DNA of 64,000 bases from Methanohalophilus euhalobius (GCF_900215215.1 NZ_OBDR01000007.1:36595-100594), one strand, 5' to 3'. Shown: positions 16,770 through 27,314, counted from the stretch's first letter. Notes: generated by a model not told the origin, from the sequence alone. Program-made: numbers and translations.

Positions 16770-18812
16770 TCATCCAATCTGGGTTCCATTCTTTGCTTCT
16801 TTTTCCGGTGCAAGCAGAATTGCACCACCGTCTTCGTCCACTCCGGCAAGCACCATGCCGAAAGATTTGACACCGCAGAGTTTGGCAGGTTTGAGATTGG
16901 CCAGTACGATTACCTGTCTGCCCTTTACTTCTTCGGGGCTATGGGTCAGGGCAATTCCGGCAACTATCTGGCGTGGCGTTTCTTCTCCGATATCAACTTC
17001 GAGCCTGAGTAATTTGTCGGCCTTTTCGACCTTTTCAGCTTCGACAATGGTTCCTACACGCATATCGAGTTTACCGAAATCTTCGAAGGTGATTTCTTCG
17101 CTATCTGTCATTATTTGTTCTCCTTTCTTGCGGTTTTGTTTTTCATTGGCTTCTCTGACCCGCTGTGATGCAATGGCTTCCATCTTTTCGATGGTTTCAT
17201 CCTCTATTTTCTTGAAAAGGATGGAGGGTTTGCTAAGGGGTGTACCCGATTCAACAGGCACGGTACCCTGGCTGTAGAGTGCTGTGTGTACATTGCTCTG
17301 CATACCGAGCTGTTTCCAGGCATTTCCGGCCTTTTCAGGTATCAGAGGTTCATAAAGCAGAGTAAGGGCTTTGCCGATCTGCATGCAGTTTTTGAGTACG
17401 CGGCCACATTCTTCTTTGTCTTCTTTTACCAGGTTCCAGGGTTCTCTGGACTGGAAATAGATATTTCCATAGGAAGCAAGGGTCATCACGCTGTCTGCAT
17501 ATTTCTTGAACTCATACTTTTCCATTGCCTCACTTGCTTTATCAATGGTATTCTGGATGGTTTCCATGACTTCATCATCCAGTTTTCCTTCGGGAACGGC
17601 CTTGAAGTTCTTGTAGGCAAAGAGCAATGTGCGGTAGAGGAAATTGCCGAAGACTCCTACAAGTTCTGTATTGGTTTTTTCCTGGAATACCTTCCAGGAG
17701 AAATTGAGTTCTTTGGTATGGGATGTGTAACTTGCCAGATAATAACGCAACAGGTCCGGATGGAAACCCTGTTCCATGTAGTCATCACCGACCCATACAA
17801 CATAACCACGGCTTTTTGAGAAGGTTTTGTTCTCTATCTTTACCATACCTGATGCTACCACAGATGAGGCGGGTGAATAGTCAGCACCTTTGAGCATGGC
17901 AGGCAGGAATATACAGTGATGGTAGATTATGTCACCACCGATAAAATGTACTATTTCACCATCATCTTTCCAGTATTTTTCCCAGCTGTCACCGGTTGCG
18001 TTTGCCCATTCTTCAGTGAAGGCGATATAGCCTATAGGTGCATCCACCCATACATAGACGACCAGGTCATCACGCCCCGGGAACTTGACACCCCATTCGA
18101 GATTGCGGGTAATGCACCAGTCATCAAGTCCCTGTTTTACCCATCCCAGGGCATAGTTGCGGGCATTGGATGTACCGTCAAGTTTGTCAAGATATTCAAG
18201 CAAATAATCATTGAACTGGGATAATTTGAAAAAGAAGTGTTCCTGTTCCTTATACTCGGCAACCCCGCCACAGATGGTACAGACGGGATTTTTGAGTTCT
18301 CCGGGTTCCAGATGTTTTCCGCATCCCTGATCGCATTCATCACCCCGGGCACTTTCTGCGCAGTGCGGGCATTCTCCTTCCACATACCTGTCGGGGAGGA
18401 ATCGATTACATCCGGCGCAATATGCAACCTCTATAGTTTTGGGATATACGTAATCGTTTTCTATTAAACGGTTCACTATATCATGAGTGCGGTTATGGTT
18501 TGTTGGGTCATCGGTTGTACCGAAGGCATCGAATTCGATACCCATTGACTTGAATGTCTCATCAAAATGGGTATGGTATTTCTTGATCAGAGCCTGAGGA
18601 GTAGTATTCTGTTCCTCAGCATTGAAGACGATGGGGGTGCCATGGGTATCCGAACCACAAACAAATGTAACCTCATGGCCCATTTTTTTTAATGAGCGTA
18701 CAAATATGTCTGCAGGGATGTAGGTCCTTAGGTGACCGATGTGAGCCATTCCGTTGGCATAGGGTAATCCACAGGTCACAAGTATGGGTTTATCGGGTGA
18801 AAAGCGTGACAT
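16770..18812 (-). CDS. metG: Methionyl-tRNA synthetase
   Basis: 680 residues. Charges tRNA-Met. The HIGH-type motif is in [14 protein letters not shown], the zinc-binding insert has CAGC, CPHC, CDQGC and CTIC knuckles (about residues 125-180), and the KMSKS equivalent is TFSKSRG. A C-terminal EMAPII-like tRNA-binding domain (from about 575, [26 protein letters not shown]) is fused, as in many archaea and bacteria. The start at 18812 ([18 protein letters not shown]) is the only sensible one. Confidence 0.97.
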   Translation of the reverse strand: MSRFSPDKPILVTCGLPYANGMAHIGHLRTYIPADIFVRSLKKMGHEVTFVCGSDTHGTPIVFNAEEQNTTPQALIKKYHTHFDETFKSMGIEFDAFGTTDDPTNHNRTHDIVNRLIENDYVYPKTIEVAYCAGCNRFLPDRYVEGECPHCAESARGDECDQGCGKHLEPGELKNPVCTICGGVAEYKEQEHFFFKLSQFNDYLLEYLDKLDGTSNARNYALGWVKQGLDDWCITRNLEWGVKFPGRDDLVVYVWVDAPIGYIAFTEEWANATGDSWEKYWKDDGEIVHFIGGDIIYHHCIFLPAMLKGADYSPASSVVASGMVKIENKTFSKSRGYVVWVGDDYMEQGFHPDLLRYYLASYTSHTKELNFSWKVFQEKTNTELVGVFGNFLYRTLLFAYKNFKAVPEGKLDDEVMETIQNTIDKASEAMEKYEFKKYADSVMTLASYGNIYFQSREPWNLVKEDKEECGRVLKNCMQIGKALTLLYEPLIPEKAGNAWKQLGMQSNVHTALYSQGTVPVESGTPLSKPSILFKKIEDETIEKMEAIASQRVREANEKQNRKKGEQIMTDSEEITFEDFGKLDMRVGTIVEAEKVEKADKLLRLEVDIGEETPRQIVAGIALTHSPEEVKGRQVIVLANLKPAKLCGVKSFGMVLAGVDEDGGAILLAPEKEAKNGTQIG

Positions 18813-18973
18813 GTTATTTCTCCGTTTGTATCAATATTATCGGTAACAATGTGTTTGCAATGGATAGGTGACAATTATAAAATACATTTCGCTCCCTGTC
18901 TTAAGGAAGGTAAGGCGTGTCAGAAGGTATTTGAATATTCAGGAGAATATTTGCTTTTATATCGAGGAATACA

Positions 18974-20104
18974 ATGAACGAAAACGATCCCACCAATAAT
19001 GAAGAGGGCGAAAGTTTATCGGGCAATGAGCGGTTTCTTGCAGGCAGTGATAAATCATTTTATACGGAATTAGAAGATGATCCGTATGAAGAGCCTGTGC
19101 AGGAACAGCCCGTATCCGGATCGCCTCTTTTGTCCCCTCCTGATGAACCTGGCAAAGGCCGGATGGATGTTCCCCATACACCGCCTGAAAAAAAAAGTAA
19201 CTTTGGTAAGTATGCCGCCCTTATTGCGGTCCTGTTTTTGATAATCGGTTCGAGTTTTGCAATAATATATTATTCAGCCGGAGGGGATTTTTATCCCGAC
19301 AATAATAGGGTGGCTGTAATCTATATCCAGGGTACAATGCTGACCGGTAGTGTCCCTTCAGGACTGGGGTATGCTACATCCGAGAATATTTGTGCAAGTA
19401 TACGTAAGGCAGTTGATGACAATAGTGTAAAAGCCATTGTGTTGCGGATCAACAGTGGTGGTGGTTCCGGCTCAGCCTCTGAAGAAATCAATACGGAGAT
19501 AAGAAAAGCCCAGCAGGCAGGTGTGCCGGTTGTAACTTCCATGGGAGATGTGGCTGCCAGTGCTGCCTATCATGTATCTTCAAGTACCGATTTGATAGTT
19601 GCAAATCGAAATACTATGACAGGTAGCATAGGGGTAATCTGGACCTTCCGTAACATGTCTGCTTATTACGAGGAAGAAGGCATCGATTACCATGTTGCTA
19701 AATCAGGTGAGTTCAAGGATATGGGCGGAACATGGCGCGGTCTAACTGACGAAGAGAAAGAATATGCAGATCGTGTAATAATGGAAAATTACAATCTTTT
19801 CGTACAGGATGTGGCCCAGGGACGCAATATGACGGTCAGTGAAGTAAAGGATATAGCAGACGGGAGAATTTACACAGGTGTATCTGCCAAACGTATAGGG
19901 CTTATCGATGAGTACGGCAATTTCTATGATGCTATCGATAGGGCTGCTGATATGGGGGGAATTGAAGGAGAACCCACTATCTACTATGTGAACAAACCCT
20001 CTATCACAAACCTGTTATTTGGCTCGAAAGTACAGAATGATAATATTGCCGAGAGTTTTGTGAGTTACTATGAAAAATCTCCCTTTGGCAAACTTGCGTA
20101 TTGA
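18974..20104 (+). CDS. sppA: Signal peptide peptidase SppA (S49 family)
   Basis: 376 residues. A ~75-residue acidic cytoplasmic tail precedes one membrane helix (AALIAVLFLIIGSSFAIIYY), followed by an extracytoplasmic S49 serine protease domain. The catalytic Ser is in MGDVAASAAYHVSS, the Lys in VYHVAKSGEFKDMGG or the nearby dyad region, with GSIGVIWTF and RIGLIDEYG family motifs. It should digest leftover signal peptides in the membrane. GAGGAAT lies upstream of the ATG. Overlaps the next frame by a few bases. Metal-dependent alternatives are excluded by the motifs. Confidence 0.9.
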   Translation: MNENDPTNNEEGESLSGNERFLAGSDKSFYTELEDDPYEEPVQEQPVSGSPLLSPPDEPGKGRMDVPHTPPEKKSNFGKYAALIAVLFLIIGSSFAIIYYSAGGDFYPDNNRVAVIYIQGTMLTGSVPSGLGYATSENICASIRKAVDDNSVKAIVLRINSGGGSGSASEEINTEIRKAQQAGVPVVTSMGDVAASAAYHVSSSTDLIVANRNTMTGSIGVIWTFRNMSAYYEEEGIDYHVAKSGEFKDMGGTWRGLTDEEKEYADRVIMENYNLFVQDVAQGRNMTVSEVKDIADGRIYTGVSAKRIGLIDEYGNFYDAIDRAADMGGIEGEPTIYYVNKPSITNLLFGSKVQNDNIAESFVSYYEKSPFGKLAY

Positions 20105-20115
20105 AGGTGTATTGG

Positions 20116-20853
20116 ATGACAGGAGTAGGCAGGAATTTCATGGATGCAACCAAATTTGGTGAATTGGACCCCTCTCCTCAGATGCTGGGCCATTCCCCTC
20201 CGCCTCTCGAAATAGCACCAGGTGCAGACAAGTCCCTGATATCCTTTCCCGAAATTGGCGGTTTGGAAACGGATTCAGTTAATCTCAAAAGGGCAATTGA
20301 AACCCGTCGCAGTGTAAGGAATTTCACAGATTCTTCCATTTCCCTGCAGGATCTTGCCTGGTTGCTTTGGGCCACTCAGGGGATAAAAAAAGCAGTAAAT
20401 GATGTGGCCACTTTCCGTACCGTTCCTTCAGCGGGCGCAAGACATGCTTTTGAAACCTATCTTTCGATTGGTAATGTGGAAGGGTTGGAGCAGGGTCTGT
20501 ACCGCTATCTTGCCCTGGAACATTCGATTGTTGAGGAACAACAGGATGAGGACATTATGGCAAAGGTGGCCCGTGCCTGTCTGGACCAGCCTTTCGTGCG
20601 TAACTGTGGGGCTGTTTTCATATGGGTTGCTATTTCTGAAAGGATGACCTGGCGATATGGTGAGAGGGGTTACCGTTATTTGCATCTGGATGCGGGACAT
20701 GTCTGCCAGAATCTCTATCTTGCATCGCAGACGGTAAATTGTGGTGTTTGTGCAGTTGCAGCTTTTAAGGATGATGAACTGAATTCCCTGCTTGGTCTTG
20801 ACGGGGACAAACATTTCGTGGTGTACCTGGCGGCTGTGGGAAAACTGGATTGA
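20116..20853 (+). CDS. SagB-type nitroreductase-family flavoprotein
   Basis: About 245 residues. The family landmarks are GRNFMDATKF near the N-terminus, AIETRRSVRNFTD (FMN-phosphate contacts), LLWATQGI, TVPSAGARHAFETYLSI, and GHVCQNLYLASQTVNCGVCAVAAF. The ATG at 20116 follows GAAGGTG with good spacing and is preferred to the TTG at 20101, which overlaps the SppA stop. SagB proteins oxidise azolines in peptide natural-product clusters, but stand-alone homologues are widespread and no precursor peptide or cyclodehydratase is present here, so its substrate is unknown. Confidence 0.85.
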   Translation: MTGVGRNFMDATKFGELDPSPQMLGHSPPPLEIAPGADKSLISFPEIGGLETDSVNLKRAIETRRSVRNFTDSSISLQDLAWLLWATQGIKKAVNDVATFRTVPSAGARHAFETYLSIGNVEGLEQGLYRYLALEHSIVEEQQDEDIMAKVARACLDQPFVRNCGAVFIWVAISERMTWRYGERGYRYLHLDAGHVCQNLYLASQTVNCGVCAVAAFKDDELNSLLGLDGDKHFVVYLAAVGKLD

Positions 20854-20854
20854 T

Positions 20855-21781
20855 TCATCCTATTTTATCCAGTTTCCAGCCCAGGTGTTCTTTTATTATC
20901 ACATAAGCCATCTGTGGGGGGAATGCTCCCGCTTCGGTCACGATCAGGTCAATGTATTCTGATGGTGTGACATCAAAGGCAGGGTTGCTTATTTTTACAT
21001 CTGGCATATCACCAAGTTTGTCTTTGGAAATGACTTCTTCAGGGTCGCGTTCCTCGATTTCCACCAGGTCGCCAAAAAGGGTAGAGGGGCTGAATTTGTA
21101 GGTCTCGGCTGCGGATATGAAGTTTACACGGGCTTCATGGGCTGCCAGGGCCAGCTGTGATGTACCTATCTTATTAACAAGAGCACCATTTACGGTAATT
21201 GAATCTGCACCCACAATGACAGTGTCCACATTTTTCATTGTATATCGCACTGCGGAATCTACGATGAGGGTTGTGTCTATTCCGGCGTCACTGAGCTCTT
21301 TTATTGTGATGAATCCCTGTCTGCGAGGGCGGGACTCGGTTGCATAAACTTTTATTCTTTTTCCCTGGTTGTGTGCGGTTTTTATGATTGCAAGGGCTGC
21401 GTGGGAATTACAATGGGTCATGACTGTATCCCCGTCACGGAGGCGTTTAGCACCGATCTCCCCTATGCTATCAAGGGCTGTGTCGGCGTTTCGGATAAAT
21501 TCTGTGGCGTTATCCAGGATCTGGCTGCGTGCTTCTTCCACAGTTTCTGCATTATAACTGCCCGCCAGCATTACCGCATTGGGCAGGGAGACAGCTGTGG
21601 GTCGGGTTTCAATAAGAACGGATTTGGCTTTTTCTACTTTCGCTACAAATTCTTCAAAGGACGAAGTTTCCAGTGTTTCCACATAATCCCGCAGTGCCTT
21701 AGCAGCTGCAGCGGCAATCCTGCCTGCCCCGCGAATCTCCATTGTACGGATCTTTTCAGCCGTGTCGAGTAACTGCTGCAT
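20855..21781 (-). CDS. Ribose-1,5-bisphosphate isomerase (eIF2B-like family)
   Basis: 308 residues. Converts ribose 1,5-bisphosphate to ribulose 1,5-bisphosphate in the archaeal AMP salvage route that feeds form III RuBisCO. The N-terminal helical part contains IRGAGRIAAAAAKAL; the Rossmann-like part has VMTHCNSHAALAIIKTA, ATESRPRRQG, VIVGADSITVNGALVNKIGTSQLA, all typical of R15Pi rather than methylthioribose isomerase or a true eIF2B subunit. RuBisCO and AMP phosphorylase are not in the window. Stop-to-stop distance to the convergent flavoprotein gene is two bases. Confidence 0.88.
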   Translation of the reverse strand: MQQLLDTAEKIRTMEIRGAGRIAAAAAKALRDYVETLETSSFEEFVAKVEKAKSVLIETRPTAVSLPNAVMLAGSYNAETVEEARSQILDNATEFIRNADTALDSIGEIGAKRLRDGDTVMTHCNSHAALAIIKTAHNQGKRIKVYATESRPRRQGFITIKELSDAGIDTTLIVDSAVRYTMKNVDTVIVGADSITVNGALVNKIGTSQLALAAHEARVNFISAAETYKFSPSTLFGDLVEIEERDPEEVISKDKLGDMPDVKISNPAFDVTPSEYIDLIVTEAGAFPPQMAYVIIKEHLGWKLDKIG

Positions 21782-21898
21782 AGTTATTTGGATGGGATGT
21801 GGAAGGATTTATAGGTATTGTAACCATATACAGTTATTATATTTTATCAAAGTTCCTCCAAAAACTATAATATTTCACAGGATCAAATCGAAACAATC

Positions 21899-22069
21899 AT
21901 GTCCGATGCACCAACTCACAACAATGATACCGAAGAATGCCTTTCTGAAGAGGAAGTGGAAGAATTGATGGTCAGGACTTCCAGAAAGCAGATTCGATCG
22001 GATTACCGGCGCAGTCTGGGTTCGGAAGCCAGCAGAAGATATTGTGACATAAATAACAAGAAGAACTAA
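21899..22069 (+). CDS. Small hypothetical protein, 56 residues
   Basis: An open frame from the ATG at 21899 encodes a 56-residue charged protein: acidic first half (NDTEECLSEEEVEELM), basic second half (RTSRKQIRSDYRRSLGSEASRRY). A TATA-rich stretch (TTATTATATTTTATC, about 21834-21848) lies upstream. No membrane helix. The two-part charge pattern looks like a coding sequence rather than chance. Not recognised. Lies alone between the divergent isomerase and the aldehyde dehydrogenase. Confidence 0.5.
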   Translation: MSDAPTHNNDTEECLSEEEVEELMVRTSRKQIRSDYRRSLGSEASRRYCDINNKKN

Positions 22070-22112
22070 AGGTTGGCAAAGTTCCTTATATTGCAAATAC
22101 ATACTTTTCTGC

Positions 22113-23480
22113 ATGCCATCCATGGAATCAATCAATCCATCAACCGGGGAGCTGGTAGAATCCTTCCCGATGTACAGGTCAAAAGATGTCCGGGACAGCC
22201 TTGAAAACTCATATCAGGCATTTCTGGAGTGGAAATCCCTTGATGTCTATGGGCGGTGTGATTATCTGCGGCAGGTTGCGAAGGTGCTGCGCCGGCGCAA
22301 GCAGGAATGTGCACAGCTGATCACCCGGGAGATGGGAAAACCCATCAAACAGTCATTGGGCGAGATTGAAAAATGTGCCCGGACATTTGATTACTATGCT
22401 GACAGGACACCTTCCCTGATGGAGTCACGTGTGGAAGATACCGATGCAACCTATTCCAGTGTATTCTTTGAACCGATGGGTCCGGTTCTGTGCATAAAAC
22501 CCTGGAATTTTCCTTTCTGGCAGGTGCTCAGTGCGGCTTCCCATATTCTGGCCGGTGGTAATACCATCCTGCTCAAACATTCATCCAGAGTACCGGCATG
22601 TGCCCTGAAAATCGAAGAAATAATGCAGCAGGCCGGATTGCCGGATGGTGTATTCCAAACTCTCCTGATTGATGGCAAGACAGCTTCATCCCTGATCTCC
22701 TCCGACAAAATTGCCGCTGTGTCCTTTACGGGTGGAACTGAAGCCGGACGCCGGGTGGCTGTGGAGGCGGCTTCATCCCTGAAGAAATACGTGCTTGAAC
22801 TCGGAGGTAGTGATCCTTTCGTTGTCCTTGAAGGAGCTGACGTACAGAAGGCTGCAAAGGCAGCGGTTGCTGCGAGATTTATCAATGCCGGTCAAACCTG
22901 TATTGCTGCCAAGCGTTTTGTAGTGGAAGAGTCTTTGATGGAGGAATTTAAAAGACACTTCATTGAGCAAACGCGTAGTATGAAGATAGGTGATCCGCTG
23001 GAAGAGGATACAGATATAGGTCCACTTGTCCGGGCAGAAGAAATGCACAGATTGGGTTCTCAGGTGGCAGACTCCATTGAAAAAGGCGCAAAGGTTGAAC
23101 TTGACGGTGGACTGATTGAAGGTGCGGGATTTTTCTATTCACCGGTTGTGCTTTCCGGAATAACTGCTAATATGGATGTAATGCGTCAGGAAACGTTCGG
23201 CCCTGTTGCTCCTCTGATCTCCGTGAAAGATGAAGCTGAAGCGATAAAGGTCGCAAACGCCACTCCCTATGGGCTGGGTGCAAGTATCTGGGGAGGTGAT
23301 TCAGCTCACCTGCTGGAAATCGGAAAAAGGATTCAGGCAGGAGTTGTCGGGATAAACGGTTTCTTCAATCCGGAAGCATGCATGCCCTTTGGGGGTATGA
23401 AGCAAAGCGGGGTCGGCAGGGAGCTGTCTGATTTTGGCTTTTACGAATTCATGCACATCCGATCCCTGAAATCCTTCTAA
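22113..23480 (+). CDS. NAD(P)-dependent aldehyde dehydrogenase (succinate-semialdehyde DH-like)
   Basis: 455 residues. The ALDH motifs are PWNFPFWQ (nucleotide and substrate entry), VSFTGGTEAGRRV, ELGGSDPFVV with the general-base Glu, and FINAGQTCIAAKRF with the catalytic Cys. The short N-terminus starting INPSTGELVESFP matches the GabD/Sad group. A TATA-like CTTATATTGC at 22083-22092 sits ~25 bp before the ATG, so the message is probably leaderless. The physiological aldehyde is uncertain. Confidence 0.9.
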   Translation: MPSMESINPSTGELVESFPMYRSKDVRDSLENSYQAFLEWKSLDVYGRCDYLRQVAKVLRRRKQECAQLITREMGKPIKQSLGEIEKCARTFDYYADRTPSLMESRVEDTDATYSSVFFEPMGPVLCIKPWNFPFWQVLSAASHILAGGNTILLKHSSRVPACALKIEEIMQQAGLPDGVFQTLLIDGKTASSLISSDKIAAVSFTGGTEAGRRVAVEAASSLKKYVLELGGSDPFVVLEGADVQKAAKAAVAARFINAGQTCIAAKRFVVEESLMEEFKRHFIEQTRSMKIGDPLEEDTDIGPLVRAEEMHRLGSQVADSIEKGAKVELDGGLIEGAGFFYSPVVLSGITANMDVMRQETFGPVAPLISVKDEAEAIKVANATPYGLGASIWGGDSAHLLEIGKRIQAGVVGINGFFNPEACMPFGGMKQSGVGRELSDFGFYEFMHIRSLKSF

Positions 23481-23528
23481 ACAAATCTAAGGTTAAAATT
23501 TCATCATCAGGGAGGTAAAATGCTTGAA

Positions 23529-23819
23529 TCAGTCGGTAATTTCCACTCCGCCTCTTGTATCAAAGGCCAGGTATCCTTTAATGTTTGATGCTGCAGGTTT
23601 TGGTTGCGGGTAATTCCACGCACCGTCCTTCAGTGTGCTGTCTTCGAGAACAATATCATAATAACTGGCCTTGCCTTTCCAGGGGCAGACAGTTACTGTA
23701 TCGCTGTCTCTGAAATATTCCATATTGACCGATTCCGGTGGGAAATAATGATTTCCTTCCACTCTCTCGGTAGCATTACTATCTGCAAGTACGACTCCTT
23801 TGTATTTTGCAACTGGCAT
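23529..23819 (-). CDS. DUF427 protein
   Basis: 96 residues, compact beta-rich single domain with the family features VEGNHYFPPESV, VTVCPWKGKASYYDIV and GAWNYPQPKPAA ending in YLAFDTRGGVEI. Widespread in bacteria and archaea with unknown function. Transcribed away from the methyltransferase at 23897 across a 77-bp AT-rich divergent promoter region (TTAATTAATTTAAATAAG). Confidence 0.88.
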   Translation of the reverse strand: MPVAKYKGVVLADSNATERVEGNHYFPPESVNMEYFRDSDTVTVCPWKGKASYYDIVLEDSTLKDGAWNYPQPKPAASNIKGYLAFDTRGGVEITD

Positions 23820-23896
23820 ATTAAATCCGCTCCTCTTGACAATATTGAATTAATTAATTTAAATAAGTAATCATCGTTTAATAGTCAAGTGAAAAC

Positions 23897-24718
23897 ATGA
23901 GTAAAACCAGTCTCAAAACTCTTGTGGAAACGGAAGTTCCTGCAGACCTTATAGAATATATCCCTAATCGATTTGATGTGGTGGGTGACATTGCAATTGT
24001 CAGTATTCCTCCTGAGCTGCGGGATTATTCTGAAATGATTGCAACAAAAATTGTATCCATGAGGGGCAATATCCGGACTGTACTTAACAAAGTAAGTCGG
24101 GTCAAAGGCGATCATCGTGTTTCAGATTTTGAAAGTTTGCTGGGTGGCAGTACTGTAACCACACACGGCGAATTCAAATATCGCTATCGTTTGGATCTCT
24201 CGGAAGTATTTTTCAATCCCCGGCTGGGTTATGAAAGGCACAGGGTAACATCCCTGGTTCTTCCCGGGGAAGATGTACTGGTTCCCTTTTGTGGGGTGGG
24301 TCCGTTTGCAATCCCTGCTGCTATAAGGGATATACGTGTTTTTTGTATCGAAAAGAACCGGCATGCATGTCACTGGCTGGCCGAGAATATACGGTTGAAT
24401 AACTTTAAGGGAAATATCTATCCCATAAATGCAGATGCCCGGGATATTCCGGTTATTCTTGACATGAAGTTTGACAGGCTCATAGTTCCTACTCCTTATG
24501 GGCAGGATCATTTCTTTTCTTTACTCTCTCCCCTTTTGAAAAAAGGAGGTGTGATGCATTTCTATACTTTTAAGGTAGCCGAAGATATCGAAAAATCAAA
24601 ACAAGCCTTTCAGGATGCAGGTTACGAAATAATTGGTGTGCGAAGATGCGGCAATGTAGCACGTGGTGTCAGCAGATGGGTGTTTGACCTGAAAAAGATC
24701 TGTCAGGCAAAAGGGTAA
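23897..24718 (+). CDS. Trm5/TYW2-family tRNA methyltransferase-like protein
   Basis: 273 residues. The N-terminal D1/D2-type region has RFDVVGDIAIVSIPPEL and VLNKVSRVKGDHRV, as in Trm5/Met-10 proteins; the Rossmann part has FFNPRLGYERHRV, VLVPFCGVGPFAIPAA (motif I) and INADARDI. The usual catalytic NPPY/NLP at motif IV is replaced by VPTPYGQDHF. This could be a shorter Trm5b (m1G37) or a wyosine-pathway relative; the altered motif leaves the reaction open. Cytoplasmic. Upstream of dtdA by 44 bp on the same strand, so both may serve tRNA quality. Confidence 0.78.
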   Translation: MSKTSLKTLVETEVPADLIEYIPNRFDVVGDIAIVSIPPELRDYSEMIATKIVSMRGNIRTVLNKVSRVKGDHRVSDFESLLGGSTVTTHGEFKYRYRLDLSEVFFNPRLGYERHRVTSLVLPGEDVLVPFCGVGPFAIPAAIRDIRVFCIEKNRHACHWLAENIRLNNFKGNIYPINADARDIPVILDMKFDRLIVPTPYGQDHFFSLLSPLLKKGGVMHFYTFKVAEDIEKSKQAFQDAGYEIIGVRRCGNVARGVSRWVFDLKKICQAKG

Positions 24719-24762
24719 GGTATAAAGATGGCTTCTAAATAAATTATAACCGGTCTGTTATC

Positions 24763-26172
24763 ATGTCACAAATATCAACTTCAAAACCAACTATTGTATG
24801 CTCCAGTATGGATGCTGCGAGTATGAACATAATGTCCCGCCTTCTGGAAATGGAGGAATGGGAAAAGCAATCCTTTGAGCCTCTTTATGAGGATATAACC
24901 AGCATATATGAATCCGGAAAGTTCCTGCTTGTGGAAGTTTCCATCCACCATATCTTTCAGGATGGACTGGACGACAAACTGGGCCAACTTGGATTTCTTC
25001 CTTCATGTTTCATTTTTGCTTCCAAACATAAAAGTGATGATGGCCGTAAACTTCTTACCGCCCACTTTACAGGCAATCCTTCGGAGGCAAAATTTGGTGG
25101 CTATCCCGGAAAACTTTCAATTGCTTATTCCTCTGCCCTGAAACCTTTACTGATGCAGATACAGTCCTATTCTGCAGGTATGGATTATGATGTGTCTATG
25201 GAATCCACACATCACGGGCCTACAGACCTGCAAGTTCCTTCCATCTATGCAGAGATTGGCAGTGGTCCCGCGCAGTGGGATGATAAAGGGGCCGCAGAAG
25301 TACTTGCCCGGGCCATACTTACCTTCAATTCCCGGAAATTGCCAATAGCTCTGGGATTTGGGGGTGGGCATTATGCAGCCAGACAATCTGAGATTGTTCT
25401 TAGCAATAATGTGACCTTTGGCCATAATATTCCTTCCTACCAGCTGGAATTTGTTGATGAATCTCTTTTTAGCCAGGCAGTGGGTAAGTCGGGTGCGGAT
25501 TTTGTTTATATGGACAGGAAAGCCATTTCTTCTTCTGACAAAGAGCATCTGCATGACCTTACCCGGCAAAATGGGCTGCTGGTTTTGAGGGAGAGTGATA
25601 TTCAGCAGATTGGAAATATCCCCTGGGCTATTTTCAAGAATATCCTGATAAGATCCAGGGGCATAGAGCCCACTACACCACCGTTATTTACAGATGTTCT
25701 CAGAAATGATCTGGAAAATTCTTCACCCGATGTAGTCCCGGATCCAGTTGAATTGGTCATAGATGAAAGACTTGTCCACTATACCTGGAAGAGTAACCCG
25801 GACAGTTTCCTGAATATGCTGCAGAAATTTCCGCTTGTATATCTGCAGAGGGACAACGGAACGTATAGAGGTTCTTTCCTGTTATTTGAAAAGAAAGATG
25901 CAGAAGACTTGCAGACTCAGATTATAGATGAATGCATTAAAATACTAAAAGAACATTATGAAATTGAGTATATTAGAGAGGACAATCTATTGTATCTTAC
26001 CTACCGGAAATTCAATCCGATAAAAGCGGAGAGTATAGGCGTTCCCGGAGGACCTCTGTTTGGTAAACTTGCCAGGGGAATTCCTGTTGAGGTTGATGGA
26101 AATATTATCCATCCGGATATGGTTCATGAGACAATTACAAAAGATCTTGTCCTGAAAAATATGATTCGTTGA
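24763..26172 (+). CDS. dtdA: D-aminoacyl-tRNA deacylase
   Basis: 469 residues. Removes D-amino acids from mischarged tRNA. The N-terminal ~260 residues show the archaeal/plant DTD2 (GEK1) features: SFEPLYEDITSIYESG, EVSIHHIF, FIFASKHKS, MESTHHGPTDL, EIGSGPAQWDD and LGFGGGHYAARQSE with the metal-type His pairs. A ~200-residue C-terminal extension follows, present in Methanosarcina homologues as I recall, containing VPGGPLFGKLARG. Co-oriented with ftsZ, with a 38-bp gap. Confidence 0.9.
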   Translation: MSQISTSKPTIVCSSMDAASMNIMSRLLEMEEWEKQSFEPLYEDITSIYESGKFLLVEVSIHHIFQDGLDDKLGQLGFLPSCFIFASKHKSDDGRKLLTAHFTGNPSEAKFGGYPGKLSIAYSSALKPLLMQIQSYSAGMDYDVSMESTHHGPTDLQVPSIYAEIGSGPAQWDDKGAAEVLARAILTFNSRKLPIALGFGGGHYAARQSEIVLSNNVTFGHNIPSYQLEFVDESLFSQAVGKSGADFVYMDRKAISSSDKEHLHDLTRQNGLLVLRESDIQQIGNIPWAIFKNILIRSRGIEPTTPPLFTDVLRNDLENSSPDVVPDPVELVIDERLVHYTWKSNPDSFLNMLQKFPLVYLQRDNGTYRGSFLLFEKKDAEDLQTQIIDECIKILKEHYEIEYIREDNLLYLTYRKFNPIKAESIGVPGGPLFGKLARGIPVEVDGNIIHPDMVHETITKDLVLKNMIR

Positions 26173-26210
26173 ATTCATGATTATCTTTGTGCTCGTGGAG
26201 GAAATTGAGT

Positions 26211-27314
26211 ATGAAATCCATTGTTGAAGAGGCATTAGCTCGCTCAGCAGAAGAAAGACAAGTAAGTGCCGAAGCATCGGAACCGAAGGATGTCAATGCG
26301 GAGATAGAAGCAGTTTTGAAAGGTATGCATACCAATATTAAAGTTATTGGATGTGGCGGAGGAGGTTCGAACAGCGTCCAGAGGATGACGAATGAGGGAA
26401 TTAAGGGAGCACAACTTGTAGCCCTCAATACTGATGCTCAACACCTCTTGGATGTTAGTTGTGATAATAAGATACTGATCGGCAAGAAAAAGACCCGTGG
26501 TCTGGGTGCCGGCAGTCTCCCTCAAATTGGAGAGGATGCTGCACTTGAAAGTATTGATGAACTCACTGAAGTGGTCGAGGGTACCGACATGGTATTCATC
26601 ACAGCAGGGCTTGGTGGAGGTACCGGGACCGGTTCCGCAGCTGTGGTAGCAGAGGCTGCCAGGGATGCAGGTGCTCTTACCATTGCTGTTGTAACTCTGC
26701 CTTTTGCAGTAGAGGGAGAGGTGCGCCGTACCAATGCTGAAGCAGGACTGGAAAGACTCAGGGATGTTGCCGATACTGTAATTGTAGTACCCAATGACAA
26801 ACTTCTGGAAGTAGTGCCACGTTTGCCTTTGCAGGCCGCATTCAAGGTTTCGGATGAAGTGTTAATGAGGGCTGTAAAGGGAATTACCGAACTGATAACC
26901 AAACCCGGTCTTGTTAACCTTGACTTTGCCGATGTACGTACCGTCATGCAGAACGGTGGCGTTGCCATGATCGGTCTGGGAGAGGCTGATGGTGATAGTA
27001 AGGCCAGTGAATCCGTACAGAAAGCATTACGCAGTCCACTTCTTGACGTGGATATCTCCGGTGCAACCTCTGCACTTGTTAATGTTGTCGGTGGTCAGGA
27101 CATGACTGTTTCAGAAGCAGAAGGAGTAGTTCAGGAAGTCTATAGCAGGATAGACCCTGGTGCAAGACTCATATGGGGTGCACAGGTCGATCCGGATCTG
27201 GAACACACAGTGCGCACAATGATAGTTGTGACTGGTGTCAAATCACCGCAAATATATGGCCCGGGCGGAGCAAAGAACGTTACAAGGAGATATGGAATAG
27301 ACTTTGTGGGATGA
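26211..27314 (+). CDS. ftsZ: Cell-division GTPase FtsZ
   Basis: 367 residues. Polymerises into the division ring. The GTP-binding signature [20 protein letters not shown] is preceded by [13 protein letters not shown], with the T7 synergy-loop region [24 protein letters not shown]. The N-terminal 40 residues are acidic and archaea-specific. The ATG at 26211 follows GGAGGAAATTGAGT; the frame opens at 26187 but those codons precede the ribosome site. The order ftsZ-secE-spt5-L11 is a conserved euryarchaeal arrangement. Confidence 0.96.
   Translation: MKSIVEEALARSAEERQVSAEASEPKDVNAEIEAVLKGMHTNIKVIGCGGGGSNSVQRMTNEGIKGAQLVALNTDAQHLLDVSCDNKILIGKKKTRGLGAGSLPQIGEDAALESIDELTEVVEGTDMVFITAGLGGGTGTGSAAVVAEAARDAGALTIAVVTLPFAVEGEVRRTNAEAGLERLRDVADTVIVVPNDKLLEVVPRLPLQAAFKVSDEVLMRAVKGITELITKPGLVNLDFADVRTVMQNGGVAMIGLGEADGDSKASESVQKALRSPLLDVDISGATSALVNVVGGQDMTVSEAEGVVQEVYSRIDPGARLIWGAQVDPDLEHTVRTMIVVTGVKSPQIYGPGGAKNVTRRYGIDFVG

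Noticed and set aside
20116..20853. Peptide natural-product (TOMM) cluster suggested by the SagB-like protein
   Set aside because: No cyclodehydratase, precursor peptide or transporter lies nearby; the homologue stands alone.
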